Below are positions 9,151 through 17,452 of a DNA stretch of 64,000 bases, one piece after another (positions within the stretch are counted from its first letter, which is position 1; every line of letters begins with the position of its first letter). The notes under the pieces were generated by a model, which saw nothing but the letters and a program-made list of their open reading frames with translations, was not told the DNA's origin and did no database searches. Source of the DNA: Polaromonas sp. A23 (lineage in GTDB: Bacteria; Pseudomonadota; Gammaproteobacteria; Burkholderiales; Burkholderiaceae_C); the NCBI RefSeq assembly GCF_002001015.1, contig NZ_MUNO01000045.1, positions 248,001 through 312,000 of the forward strand. The letters are read 5' to 3'. Position numbers and translations under genes: made by a program.

Positions 9151-9603
9151 ATGAATATTCGAGTAGCAGTTATCGCCACTTTACTGGCGACCGGATCAGC
9201 CGTCCAAGCTCACGATTTCACCCCGGACGTCACTAAATACCAGCAGCTCGCCGCGACCAAGAAGCTGGATAGCAAAGAGGCAATCCAGGCCCGACTGGCG
9301 CTCGAGCGCGCCCAGGGCCAGATGGATCAGGCCGATATCAAGATGCTCCTTCGCATCCGAAGCCTCACCAACGCGGGCCTCCGCGAACTGGGCGAGCAGC
9401 CGGCGTTCCTCTCAAGTGAATACAAGCGGCTCGAGGCTGCGTTGGCGAATCCCAAGATCAACGATCCCGCCAAGGTTGCTAAGGCCCGCGAGATATTCGC
9501 GCAGCTCAATCACGAAAAGCCGGTTTATGAGGCGCTTGAGACGGAAGCAGTGGAGAACATGAAGCAGGCGCTCAACCTGATTCAGGCCGCGCCCTCCAAA
9601 TGA
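9151..9603 (+). CDS. small periplasmic protein of unknown function
   Basis: 150 residues. The start at 9151 is preferred to an in-frame upstream start at 9118 because GAGG lies about 8 bases before it and it gives a clean signal peptide (MNIRVAVIATLLATGSAVQA, cleavage before HD). The mature part is highly charged and apparently all-helical (AIQARLALERAQGQMDQADIK), with no cysteines and no motif I recognise. It is the first gene after the LysR operator and precedes the PLP enzyme, so it probably belongs to the same regulon. A role as a periplasmic helper for uptake is speculation. Confidence 0.75.
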   Translation: MNIRVAVIATLLATGSAVQAHDFTPDVTKYQQLAATKKLDSKEAIQARLALERAQGQMDQADIKMLLRIRSLTNAGLRELGEQPAFLSSEYKRLEAALANPKINDPAKVAKAREIFAQLNHEKPVYEALETEAVENMKQALNLIQAAPSK

Positions 9604-9689
9604 GTCGCCTCCAGCCCAGTCCCCTTTGTTCTTGAATCCAACCGGTGCTTGGCGGCGATAGGTCGCCAAGTACGCAACAACATTTATTA

Positions 9690-10907
9690 ATGATCAATCA
9701 GCAAAAGCAAGTGGGTGCGGCGCAAGAGACATTCGACGCGATTAATGTTCCCGTACACCGCGCCTCCACAATACTCTTTGCCAACAGCAAGGAGTTCCTG
9801 GATCGTCGCCAACGTCTGTACGACGGCTATTCGTACGGTCTGTACGGAACTCCGACATCTCGCGCTCTTGAGAAGGCTGTCGCTGACATTGAGGGCGGAA
9901 CTCGATGCGTTGTTGTCCCCTCAGGACTCGCGGCATTGACGCATAGCTTGCTGGCGTTTTGCAAAACGGGGGACCATGTCTTAGCGGCTGACTGCATCTA
10001 CGGATCTACTCGTGCATTCCTGCAAAAAGCACTGAACGACTTGGGCATCTCAGTCAGCTTCTTCCCTTCGGACGCAGGATCGATACACGACCTGATCCAA
10101 GCACGTACCAAGGTGGTGCTGCTGGAGTCGCCTGGGTACTACACGATGGAAATCCAGGATATTGAGCCCATCGCACGCGAAGCCCACGCAGCCGGGGCCC
10201 TTGTGCTGATCGATAACAGCTGGGGATTTGCTGCTTCAAAAATGTTCGATCACGGCGTCGATGTGTGCTGCACAGCCCTCTCAAAGTATGCCGCAGGGCA
10301 CGCGGATCTCTGCATGGGCGCCATAACGGTCAAAGACGAAGGACTGTTCCGCAGGATCAAAGAGTTCGTCTCTGCAATCGGAGCTGGAGTGTCCTCCGAC
10401 GATGCCTATATGGCATTGCGCGGGTTGGCCACCTTGGAAACGCGTTTGGCCGAACATGCACGCCGTGGGCTGTCCCTCTCCAATTGGCTGCTTGAGCAGC
10501 CTGGTGTTGAACGGGTGCTGAATCCCGCCCTCGTGGGTGACCCGTATCACGAGCGATTTAAGCGCTACTTTTCGGCTGGCAACGGTTTGGTATCGGTACT
10601 CTTTCGAAACCGCTCCCGCAAGGCCTTGACCGAAATGATCGACAGCCTTACCGTATTTCGAATTGGCGCTAGCTGGGGCAGCAGCCACAGCTTGGTTGCT
10701 CTGGCGGAACCCGCTCCCACGCGAAGTATCGACGGTTGGGCGCCTGGTGAATACGTTGTTCGGTTCCATGTCGGCTTTGAACGGATGGACGATCTATTCT
10801 CAGATATCCGAGGCGCTCTGGATCGTCTGGAACATGCACCGCCACCGGGGCACTTTAGCGAAAGCTTAGATCTTCCCGTCCCGATAGCTTCTGCTTCTGT
10901 CAATTGA
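9690..10907 (+). CDS. PLP-dependent Cys/Met metabolism enzyme, cystathionine beta-lyase-like
   Basis: 405 residues from ATG 9690; an in-frame GTG at 9645 would add 15 residues, and neither has a strong ribosome binding site. Family features are the YGLYGTPTSRALEKAVADIEGG block, the PSGLAALTH loop, the aspartate of LIDNSWGF and the Schiff-base lysine in CTALSKYAAGHAD. These mark the trans-sulfuration family (MetC/MetB/MetZ). The best guess is C-S lyase activity on cystathionine, cystine or an S-substituted cysteine, releasing pyruvate and ammonia. It directly precedes the ABC importer, which may bring in the substrate. Confidence 0.88.
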   Translation: MINQQKQVGAAQETFDAINVPVHRASTILFANSKEFLDRRQRLYDGYSYGLYGTPTSRALEKAVADIEGGTRCVVVPSGLAALTHSLLAFCKTGDHVLAADCIYGSTRAFLQKALNDLGISVSFFPSDAGSIHDLIQARTKVVLLESPGYYTMEIQDIEPIAREAHAAGALVLIDNSWGFAASKMFDHGVDVCCTALSKYAAGHADLCMGAITVKDEGLFRRIKEFVSAIGAGVSSDDAYMALRGLATLETRLAEHARRGLSLSNWLLEQPGVERVLNPALVGDPYHERFKRYFSAGNGLVSVLFRNRSRKALTEMIDSLTVFRIGASWGSSHSLVALAEPAPTRSIDGWAPGEYVVRFHVGFERMDDLFSDIRGALDRLEHAPPPGHFSESLDLPVPIASASVN

Positions 10908-10936
10908 TCTCGCCCACAAAATCTTAGGAGTACAGC

Positions 10937-11908
10937 ATGACCTTTCACCTTCACCTTCCGCGCCCCATCTTTGCGGCAGTGTTCCTTGCCTGCTGCGCAG
11001 GCGGTCTGGCTGCCCAACCGGCAGCAAAGCAGCAACCCAAGCAGGTTGCTCCTTCCAACACTCCAGCTGTGGCGCAGCCGTTGACGGGAACGCTAGCCAA
11101 AATCCGTGACACCGGCACCATTACGCTGGGTACCCGTGGCGCGTCCGTTCCGTTCAACTACTTGGACGACGCAAACAAGCAAGCTGGTTACTCTTGGGAG
11201 ATCGCCCAGCGTGTGGTTGAGCGGGTTAAAAAAGACCTGAAATTGTCGAATGTCCAAGTTAAAACGATGGAGGTCACTCCGCAAACTCGCATACCGTTGG
11301 TTGCGAACCAAACGCTCGACCTCGAATGCAGTTCTACAACTCACAACTTGGAGCGTGAGCGGCAGGTAGGGTTTTCCAACACATTTTTTGTGGTCGGTGC
11401 CCGTCTGCTGGTGCGAAAGAATTCGGGCATCAAATATTGGGCCGATTTGGTCGGCAAAAACGTAGTTGTCAGCGCTGGAACTACCGCAGAGCGGTTACTG
11501 CGCCAGGCCAACGAGAAAAACGGCTGGGGCGTCAACGTCCTCCTGGCCAAAGATATCAGTGAAAACTTTCTGATGGTCGAGACAGGTCGCGCCCAAGCCG
11601 CGATGCAGGACGATGTCATTCTTTACGGAAACATCGCACGCGCCAACAAGCCCTATGAGTGGGATGTCGTAGGCACCCCTATGGCTCAGGAGGCCTATGC
11701 CTGCATGCTGCGCAAGGACGACGCACAGTTCAAAGCCGTGGTGGACGACGTCATTGCAAAAATGATGAAAAGCGGTGAAATGGAGACGCTTTACACAAAG
11801 TACTTCCTGTCGAAGATAAATGTGAAGGGCGGAGTGACGGTGGGGATGCCAGTGCCAGAACTGATGTGGCAATTGTTCAAAAACCCGAACGACAAGCCGT
11901 TTCAGTAA
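10937..11908 (+). CDS. amino acid ABC transporter, substrate-binding protein (SBP family 3)
   Basis: 323 residues with a signal peptide (PIFAAVFLACCAGGLAAQ) and a Pro/Ala/Gln-rich linker. The family 3 fold follows: LAKIRDTGTITLGTRGASVPFNYLD at the start of lobe 1, and the DLECSSTTHNLERERQVGFSN region typical of glutamate/aspartate GltI-like binders. It should capture a polar amino acid in the periplasm and deliver it to the two permeases encoded next. It begins 29 bases after the PLP enzyme with a good GGAG site. The ligand is not certain; the context suggests a sulfur-containing or acidic amino acid. Confidence 0.92.
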   Translation: MTFHLHLPRPIFAAVFLACCAGGLAAQPAAKQQPKQVAPSNTPAVAQPLTGTLAKIRDTGTITLGTRGASVPFNYLDDANKQAGYSWEIAQRVVERVKKDLKLSNVQVKTMEVTPQTRIPLVANQTLDLECSSTTHNLERERQVGFSNTFFVVGARLLVRKNSGIKYWADLVGKNVVVSAGTTAERLLRQANEKNGWGVNVLLAKDISENFLMVETGRAQAAMQDDVILYGNIARANKPYEWDVVGTPMAQEAYACMLRKDDAQFKAVVDDVIAKMMKSGEMETLYTKYFLSKINVKGGVTVGMPVPELMWQLFKNPNDKPFQ

Positions 11909-11949
11909 GTGAAACTCATGCAGACGATGCCGAGCACTGAAGGTTCTCG

Positions 11950-12684
11950 ATGAACTACAACTGGGATTGGCTCATCTTTTTTCGTGCGTCGGTCACGGGG
12001 GAAGGCTACTACTGGGAGATGGTGCTGCGCGGTTCGGGCTGGACTGTAGGAATTTCGCTTTTGTCCTGGTTCATCGCACTTGCCCTCGGCACAGTTGCCG
12101 GTGTGGCGCGCACCCTTCCAAATAAGCCGACTCGGTGGTTGGCAACTGTGTATGTGCACTGCTTTCGCAACACTCCTTTACTGGTCCAGCTGTTCCTCTG
12201 GTACTTCGTGGTTCCCGAACTGTTGCCTGTGCGATGGGGCGACGCAGTAAAACAGATGAATCCGACGCTCAATCAGTTTCTTACTGTCGTCGTTGCGCTG
12301 ACCTTGTACACCGCTGCGAAAGCAGCAGAGCAGGTACGCGCCGGAATCGAGTCAGTGCCAAAGTCACAAACGCAGGCTGCACTCTCAGTAGGTCTAACCA
12401 GGGCTGCCGTCTACCGTTATGTATTGCTGCCTCAGGCTTTTCGCATCGTCATTCCACCAATGACCTCTGACTTTCTGAATGTCTTTAAGAATTCCGCTGT
12501 AGCACTCACGATTGGGTTGATGGAGTTGACCGGGCAATCGCGACAAATCAGTGAGTTCAGTGCCCAACCATTTGAAGCATTCGTGATGGCCACCCTCATT
12601 TACATGGTCGTGACCTACTGCGTCATCCTTCTCATGCGATGGATTGAAAAACGTAGCCGTGTCCCCGGCTTGCTGGGAGCCTGA
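11950..12684 (+). CDS. amino acid ABC transporter permease (GltJ-like)
   Basis: 244 residues with several hydrophobic segments and the HisM/GltJ-type inner-membrane permease plan. The EAA-like cytoplasmic loop that docks the ATPase is visible as ESVPKSQTQAALSVGLTRAAVYRYVLLPQA around residues 135-165. The N-terminus NYNWDWLIFF is typical of GltJ. It lies 41 bases after the binding protein and is followed within one base by the second permease. Confidence 0.92.
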   Translation: MNYNWDWLIFFRASVTGEGYYWEMVLRGSGWTVGISLLSWFIALALGTVAGVARTLPNKPTRWLATVYVHCFRNTPLLVQLFLWYFVVPELLPVRWGDAVKQMNPTLNQFLTVVVALTLYTAAKAAEQVRAGIESVPKSQTQAALSVGLTRAAVYRYVLLPQAFRIVIPPMTSDFLNVFKNSAVALTIGLMELTGQSRQISEFSAQPFEAFVMATLIYMVVTYCVILLMRWIEKRSRVPGLLGA

Positions 12685-12685
12685 C

Positions 12686-13375
12686 ATGGAATATAGCTTT
12701 GACTGGTCGACGGTAGTACGCGGGTGGCCATATCTGGCGCAAGGCATGGCCATGACGCTATTCCTGGTGGTCGTAGCCATGGTTTTAGGTATCGTCATCG
12801 GGACGCTGCTAGCGATGGCGCGGATGTTCGGACCTAAATCGGTTCAGATGCTCGCCGGTGGATATGTAAATCTCTTTCGTTCAGTCCCTTTGATCCTGAC
12901 CATATTTTGGTTTTACTTTCTGATGCCGCCTGTGTTGCGGCTACTCACAGGGGATCCCCACCTCACGGTGGGTGCGATCTACTCGGCCTTAGCGGCATTT
13001 ACATTGGCGGAATCCGCTTACTACTGTGAAATCATGCGTGCCGGGATCGGAAGCGTGCGCGGTGGGCAAATGCAAGCGGCACAGTCGGTCGGATTGACGC
13101 GCTGGCAATCGTTACGTTTCGTGATTCTGCCTCAGGCGTTTCGGAACATGACCCCGTCCTTGATCAACCAGACGGTTGCCCTATTGAAGGACACATCGCT
13201 TGTTTACGTCATCAGTTTGAACGATTTCCTTGGCGCGGCGAGCAAGTTGGGACAGCGCGATGGGCGTTTGGTTGAGATGTATTTATTCGTGGCAGCCGTT
13301 TACTTGGCGCTGTGCACGCTCGGGGTTTGGCTGGTGAATTATTTGCAGAAGCGGCGCGGACTGGCCGAGACATGA
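12686..13375 (+). CDS. amino acid ABC transporter permease (GltK-like)
   Basis: 229 residues from ATG 12686, which follows the preceding TGA by a single base; a longer reading from 12644 would overlap the upstream permease and is not needed. It has the MEYSFDWSTVVRGWPYL opening of GltK proteins, several membrane segments and the ATPase-docking loop SVRGGQMQAAQSVGLTRWQSLRFVILPQAF. It pairs with the GltJ-like permease to form the transmembrane channel. Confidence 0.92.
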   Translation: MEYSFDWSTVVRGWPYLAQGMAMTLFLVVVAMVLGIVIGTLLAMARMFGPKSVQMLAGGYVNLFRSVPLILTIFWFYFLMPPVLRLLTGDPHLTVGAIYSALAAFTLAESAYYCEIMRAGIGSVRGGQMQAAQSVGLTRWQSLRFVILPQAFRNMTPSLINQTVALLKDTSLVYVISLNDFLGAASKLGQRDGRLVEMYLFVAAVYLALCTLGVWLVNYLQKRRGLAET

Positions 13376-13383
13376 GGTGAAAT

Positions 13384-14115
13384 GTGATCGAAATCAAGAA
13401 TGTTTCTAAGTGGTACGGCAGCTTTCAAGTCCTGACCGAGTGCTCTCTGTCCGTCGCACGTGGCGAGGTTGTTGTGGTCTGTGGACCGTCGGGGTCCGGC
13501 AAGTCGACCCTCATTAAGACCGTCAATGGGCTGGAACCCTTTCAGGCGGGAGAAGTCTCGATCGACGGGACTTCTGTCGGCGCAAAGAAAACCAACCTAT
13601 CGCTGTTGCGTAGTCGCGTTGGAATGGTATTTCAGAACTTTGAGTTGTTTCCGCACCTGACTGTGACTGAAAATCTGACGCTCTCGCAAATCCGCGTTCT
13701 GGGGCGGCCTAAGGAAGAGGCCGTAAGCAAGGCCCATCATTTCCTGGAGCGAGTGGGCCTGCTGGCTCACAAGAACAAGCATCCCGGGCAGCTCTCGGGG
13801 GGGCAGCAGCAGCGCGTGGCCATAGCCCGCTCCCTCTGCATGGACCCAATCGTCATGCTTTTTGACGAGCCAACATCCGCGCTGGATCCGGAAATGGTCG
13901 GAGAGGTCCTCGACGTCATGACCGAGCTGGCCAAGGAGGGAATGACCATGATGTGCGTAACCCACGAGATGGGCTTTGCCAAGCGGGTTGGGCATCGGGT
14001 TGTCTTCATGGACGCGGGTAAGGTCGTGGACGATCTGCCAGTGGCAAAATTTTTTGGTTCGACTGGTGGCACCTCAGATCGCGCCGCCGCCTTCTTGTCT
14101 CAGATCGCTCATTAG
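13384..14115 (+). CDS. amino acid ABC transporter ATPase (GltL-like)
   Basis: 243 residues. It starts at GTG 13384; the ATG two bases earlier runs straight into TGA. Walker A ([15 protein letters not shown]), Q-loop ([13 protein letters not shown]), ABC signature ([15 protein letters not shown]), Walker B ([14 protein letters not shown]) and the switch histidine (CVTHEMGFA) are all present. It powers import by the two permeases. It is the last gene of the importer; 163 bases separate it from the cupredoxin gene. Confidence 0.95.
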   Translation: MIEIKNVSKWYGSFQVLTECSLSVARGEVVVVCGPSGSGKSTLIKTVNGLEPFQAGEVSIDGTSVGAKKTNLSLLRSRVGMVFQNFELFPHLTVTENLTLSQIRVLGRPKEEAVSKAHHFLERVGLLAHKNKHPGQLSGGQQQRVAIARSLCMDPIVMLFDEPTSALDPEMVGEVLDVMTELAKEGMTMMCVTHEMGFAKRVGHRVVFMDAGKVVDDLPVAKFFGSTGGTSDRAAAFLSQIAH

Positions 14116-14278
14116 CCAATGGTGCGCGCAGCAGCTTTTGCCCGGTCCTCTGGAGGTTTTAAGCCTTCGCCACTGATGAAGACCGCACTATTCGTGGATT
14201 CGCTGACGAAGAATCAAATGGCCGCATCCGCCATTAACCCGCTATCTCACCCACTGTGTCATTGAAAGGACATTTGAA

Positions 14279-14782
14279 ATGAAACGTTTGAACCAACTGT
14301 TGGCTGCGACACTGATCGTCATGTCTTTGGGAGCCATAGCTCATGAAGGTGAAGACCACAACAAGAAAGCTGGTCCAGTTAGGAAGGAGCAAAAGGAGTG
14401 GGGTATCGCGGGCGATGCAAAGGGTGCCAGGCGTACTGTTGAATTGACTATGTCCGATAACATGCGCTTCACTCCGAACAAGTTGGAGGTGAAGCAGGGC
14501 GACACCGTAAAGTTTGTCGTCAAAAACAGCGGCAAGGTGATGCATGAGATCGTTATAGGCACGAAAGAAGTGCTCGACGAGCACGCAGCCTTGATGGTGA
14601 AGTTTCCCAATATGGAACACGAAGAGCCATATATGGCCCACGTGGGGCCCGGTAGGAACGGCGAACTGGTCTGGACTTTCAACCGCGCAGGAGAATTCGA
14701 TTTCGCGTGCTTGATCGCGGGCCACTACCAGGCGGGTATGGTGGGAAAAATCAAGGTAATAGCCAACGGGAAAAAGTCATGA
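14279..14782 (+). CDS. periplasmic cupredoxin-domain protein
   Basis: 167 residues with a signal peptide ending near AIAHEG. The cupredoxin domain occupies about residues 50-162 (MRFTPNKLEVKQGDTVKFVV). The blue-copper ligands are all visible: His89 (VMHEIVIG), Cys144, His149 and Met154 (ACLIAGHYQAGM). Proteins of this size and form act as periplasmic copper carriers or electron shuttles. An AAGGACATTTGAA sequence precedes the start. It follows the importer on the same strand but may be separately transcribed. Confidence 0.88.
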   Translation: MKRLNQLLAATLIVMSLGAIAHEGEDHNKKAGPVRKEQKEWGIAGDAKGARRTVELTMSDNMRFTPNKLEVKQGDTVKFVVKNSGKVMHEIVIGTKEVLDEHAALMVKFPNMEHEEPYMAHVGPGRNGELVWTFNRAGEFDFACLIAGHYQAGMVGKIKVIANGKKS

Positions 14783-14950
14783 CTTCCGATACAGTGGAAC
14801 TAGCAGCGGATCCACGGAACGTAACTTCGCTTCGACGCAAACGGGAAAACTGAGTCAACTGCTGACAGCAGCCTTTTCGAATATACATTTTGAAAAGATC
14901 TATTTCGGCTGAACTTAGATCCATCGCTAGAACCTGTACACGATGTCGCT

Positions 14951-15000
14951 GTTGAATTGCACTGAGGTCTGACCCGGGTCAGGTTTCGAAGGAATTCAAC
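14951..15000. repeat. 50-bp nested palindrome
   Basis: GTTGAATT at 14951-14958 is mirrored by AATTCAAC at 14993-15000. Between them lies the perfect 14-bp palindrome CTGACCCGGGTCAG (14969-14982). The surrounding gap 14783-15089 contains no supported gene. It could be an operator for the downstream hydrolase gene, a terminator-like fold or a mobile-element relic. Confidence 0.6.
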
Positions 15001-15089
15001 GCTGGCAGCTTTTGGGTCATAGCCAAGGCTTCACCACACGTATTAACATATGATGATTGACTTTTCAACATCAACCGGGTATGTGTGCC

Positions 15090-16274
15090 ATGACGCTTTC
15101 ACTCACCGCCGCTTCCATCCTTCCGCAAGACCACGCACGGGCCACGCTTGTTGGCCGGATCTGGCAACCCGGCGTGGGGCCGGTGCTGGTGGCGGTGTCT
15201 GGCGGCGCATTGCATGACCTCTCTGCCATTGCTCCCACGGCTACGCAATTGTTTGAACTGACAGACCCTGCGGCGGCCGTACAAGGTGCGCTGGCTGATG
15301 GAAGTGCCAAGCCCATCGCGCAACTGGACGTGGCGCTGGCGCAGTCAGACCCTGCCACGCAAAGCGGAAAACTGCCCTGGCTGCTGGCACCGTGCGACCT
15401 GCAGGCCCTCAAGGCGAGCGGGGTGACTTTTGTGGAGAGCTTGCTGGAGCGGGTGATTGAAGAGCAGGCGCGTGGCGATGCTTCCAAGGCGCATGGCATA
15501 CGCGAGGCCTTGAGCGTGATCATGGGCGACAACCTGACGGGCATTGTGCCGGGCTCGCCGCAGGCAGCCAGTGTGAAGGAAGCGCTGCTGGCGCAGGGCG
15601 CGTGGTCGCAATACCTGGAAGTGGGCATTGGGCCGGACGCCGAGATTTTTACGAAGTCGCAGCCGATGTCGGCTGTGGGTGTGGGGGCAGACATCGGCAT
15701 TCACCCGCTGTCGGTGTGGAACAACCCGGAGCCTGAAGTGGTGCTGGTCGTTAACAGCCTGGGCCAGACGGTGGGCGCCACGCTGGGCAATGACGTCAAC
15801 CTGCGCGACTTTGAAGGCCGCAGCGCGCTGCTGCTGGGCAAAGCCAAAGACAACAACGCGTCGTGCGCGATTGGGCCTTTCATTCGCCTGTTTGACGCGC
15901 ACTTTGGCATAGCCGATGTGCGCCGCTGTGATTTGAATCTGCGGGTGGATGGGCCCGAGGGTTTCACCATGCTGGGTAGCAGCTCTCTCACCAAGATCAG
16001 CCGCGACCCGCTGGACCTGGTGAGCCAGGCCGCAGGGGCCAACCATCAGTATCCCGACGGGTTCATGCTCTTTTTGGGCACCATGTTTGCGCCCACGCAA
16101 GATCGCATGGGCCCCGGCCAGGGCTTCACGCACGTGGTGGGCGACGTGGTGCGCATTGAGACGCCTGCGCTCGGCGCGCTGGTCAACCGCGTGTCGCACA
16201 GCGACAAGGCGCCGCCGTGGACTTTTGGCGTCACTGCCTTGATGACCAACCTGGCGGGCCGCGGGCTGCTTTAA
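15090..16274 (+). CDS. fumarylacetoacetate hydrolase family protein
   Basis: 394 residues from ATG 15090; an ATG at 15081 in the same frame is possible. The C-terminal FAH domain has GIGPDAEIFTKSQPMSAVG, the metal-binding ENPEPEVV-like stretch NNPEPEVVLVVN, and GATLGNDVNLRDFEGRSALLLGKAKDNN, the region that carries the divalent-metal acidic residues of the family. Such enzymes hydrolyse or decarboxylate acylpyruvates, or dehydrate sugar acids. The length and the extended C-terminus resemble the sugar-acid dehydratase-like members more than classic FahA. It seems to be monocistronic. Confidence 0.82.
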   Translation: MTLSLTAASILPQDHARATLVGRIWQPGVGPVLVAVSGGALHDLSAIAPTATQLFELTDPAAAVQGALADGSAKPIAQLDVALAQSDPATQSGKLPWLLAPCDLQALKASGVTFVESLLERVIEEQARGDASKAHGIREALSVIMGDNLTGIVPGSPQAASVKEALLAQGAWSQYLEVGIGPDAEIFTKSQPMSAVGVGADIGIHPLSVWNNPEPEVVLVVNSLGQTVGATLGNDVNLRDFEGRSALLLGKAKDNNASCAIGPFIRLFDAHFGIADVRRCDLNLRVDGPEGFTMLGSSSLTKISRDPLDLVSQAAGANHQYPDGFMLFLGTMFAPTQDRMGPGQGFTHVVGDVVRIETPALGALVNRVSHSDKAPPWTFGVTALMTNLAGRGLL

Positions 16275-16448
16275 ACCGTTTGGTTTGTAGCCGCCAGCTT
16301 GGAATCAAAAAGACGAGCACCAAAGTCCGTAGGACTGTTCCCACAAACATTTTCAGTTCTTCCCCACTTCCTGTTTCTTGGTTGTCTCGCTAAGCTGAGC
16401 CAGATATTTTTTTAACTTGCGAGCCCCAAGCTTGCCAAGGAGAACGGT

Positions 16449-16856
16449 TTGGCGCTAAGGGTTTATCTGGTGGAAGACAACGAGCTGACCTGCCAACACC
16501 TGATGGATCTGCTTTCCGAAGAAACCGACATTGAATGGGTGGGTATGGCGCAAACCGAGGCCGAAGCCAAGGACTGGCTGGAGCGAAACCCCGACGGCTG
16601 GGACGTGGCCATTCTTGACCTGTTTTTGCGTGAAGGCACCGGCGCCGGCGTGCTGCGGCACTGCCGCACCCGCGGGGCAGAGCAGGACGTGCTGGTGATG
16701 ACCAATCACCCCATCGCTTCCCTGCTCACGCATTGCCGCCTGCTGGGCGCCACTGCGGTCTTTGACAAGGCCTCCGAGCTGGGCGACCTGATCGCCTATT
16801 GCATCGGGCGCGCCTCTACCCCGCTGCAAACGCGGCCGCAACGCCTCATGGGCTGA
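16449..16856 (+). CDS. response regulator receiver protein (TTG start)
   Basis: 135 residues. The start is TTG 16449, supported by AAGGAGA 8 bases upstream; no ATG lies near. A receiver domain fills the protein: acidic pocket VEDNE at residues 8-12, phospho-acceptor aspartate in VAILDLFLREGTG, conserved Thr/Met-Thr region VLVMTN and lysine in VFDKASELGDL. There is no output domain beyond a short tail, so it acts by protein contact or belongs to a phosphorelay. No histidine kinase is adjacent. Confidence 0.85.
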   Translation: MALRVYLVEDNELTCQHLMDLLSEETDIEWVGMAQTEAEAKDWLERNPDGWDVAILDLFLREGTGAGVLRHCRTRGAEQDVLVMTNHPIASLLTHCRLLGATAVFDKASELGDLIAYCIGRASTPLQTRPQRLMG

Positions 16857-16987
16857 CCCCGCGCACCCGCGCGCCCGTTGCCCACTACCACTTTCCGCCT
16901 CAAAGCCGCCTGCAGGCACGGCTACAATCGCCGTGCCTGGCGCGGCCGCTGCCAGGGTGTTGCCATCCTTCCTAGAGGTTTACGCCC

Positions 16988-17440
16988 ATGACCACCATCA
17001 AGACCCTGCTCGCAGCCTCCACCGCCCTTGCCCTGCTGGGCTGTGGTTCCATGGGCAATGTCCAGCTGGGCAGTGAAAGCACCGTGACCGAGGCCACTGC
17101 CAAGCAGCTGGCCGGTGACGTGCCGCTGCCTGCGGGCTCGGTGATCAAGCAGCAGGACTCGCTGGTGATGGGTTCGGGCAACACCTGGATGGGCCGCCTG
17201 AATGTGGCGGTTTCGGGCGAACCGCAAACGGTGTTTGCCTGGTTTCGCGACAGTCTGCCCGGTGCGGGCTGGACGCTGACTTCCAGCTCTTATTCAAAAG
17301 TGAGCCTGCTGACCTTCACCAAGGCGGAGCGGGTGGCAACGGTGCAAATGCAGGCAGGCAACTTTGGCGCCAACGAGGTGCTGATCACCGTGACGCCGGC
17401 AGTGCGCCCAGCCAGCCCCGCCGGTACCGGCCGCCCCTGA
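16988..17440 (+). CDS. small lipoprotein
   Basis: 150 residues with a lipobox (TALALLGCG, lipidated Cys at about residue 18). The mature part has a compact domain with DVPLPAGSVIKQQDSLVMGSGNTWMGRLNV, a pattern seen in uncharacterised proteobacterial lipoproteins. A GAGG site lies 9 bases upstream. It converges with the CorC-type gene, with 12 bases between the stops. Function unknown. Confidence 0.8.
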   Translation: MTTIKTLLAASTALALLGCGSMGNVQLGSESTVTEATAKQLAGDVPLPAGSVIKQQDSLVMGSGNTWMGRLNVAVSGEPQTVFAWFRDSLPGAGWTLTSSSYSKVSLLTFTKAERVATVQMQAGNFGANEVLITVTPAVRPASPAGTGRP

Positions 17441-17452
17441 TTCGCGTCAGGG

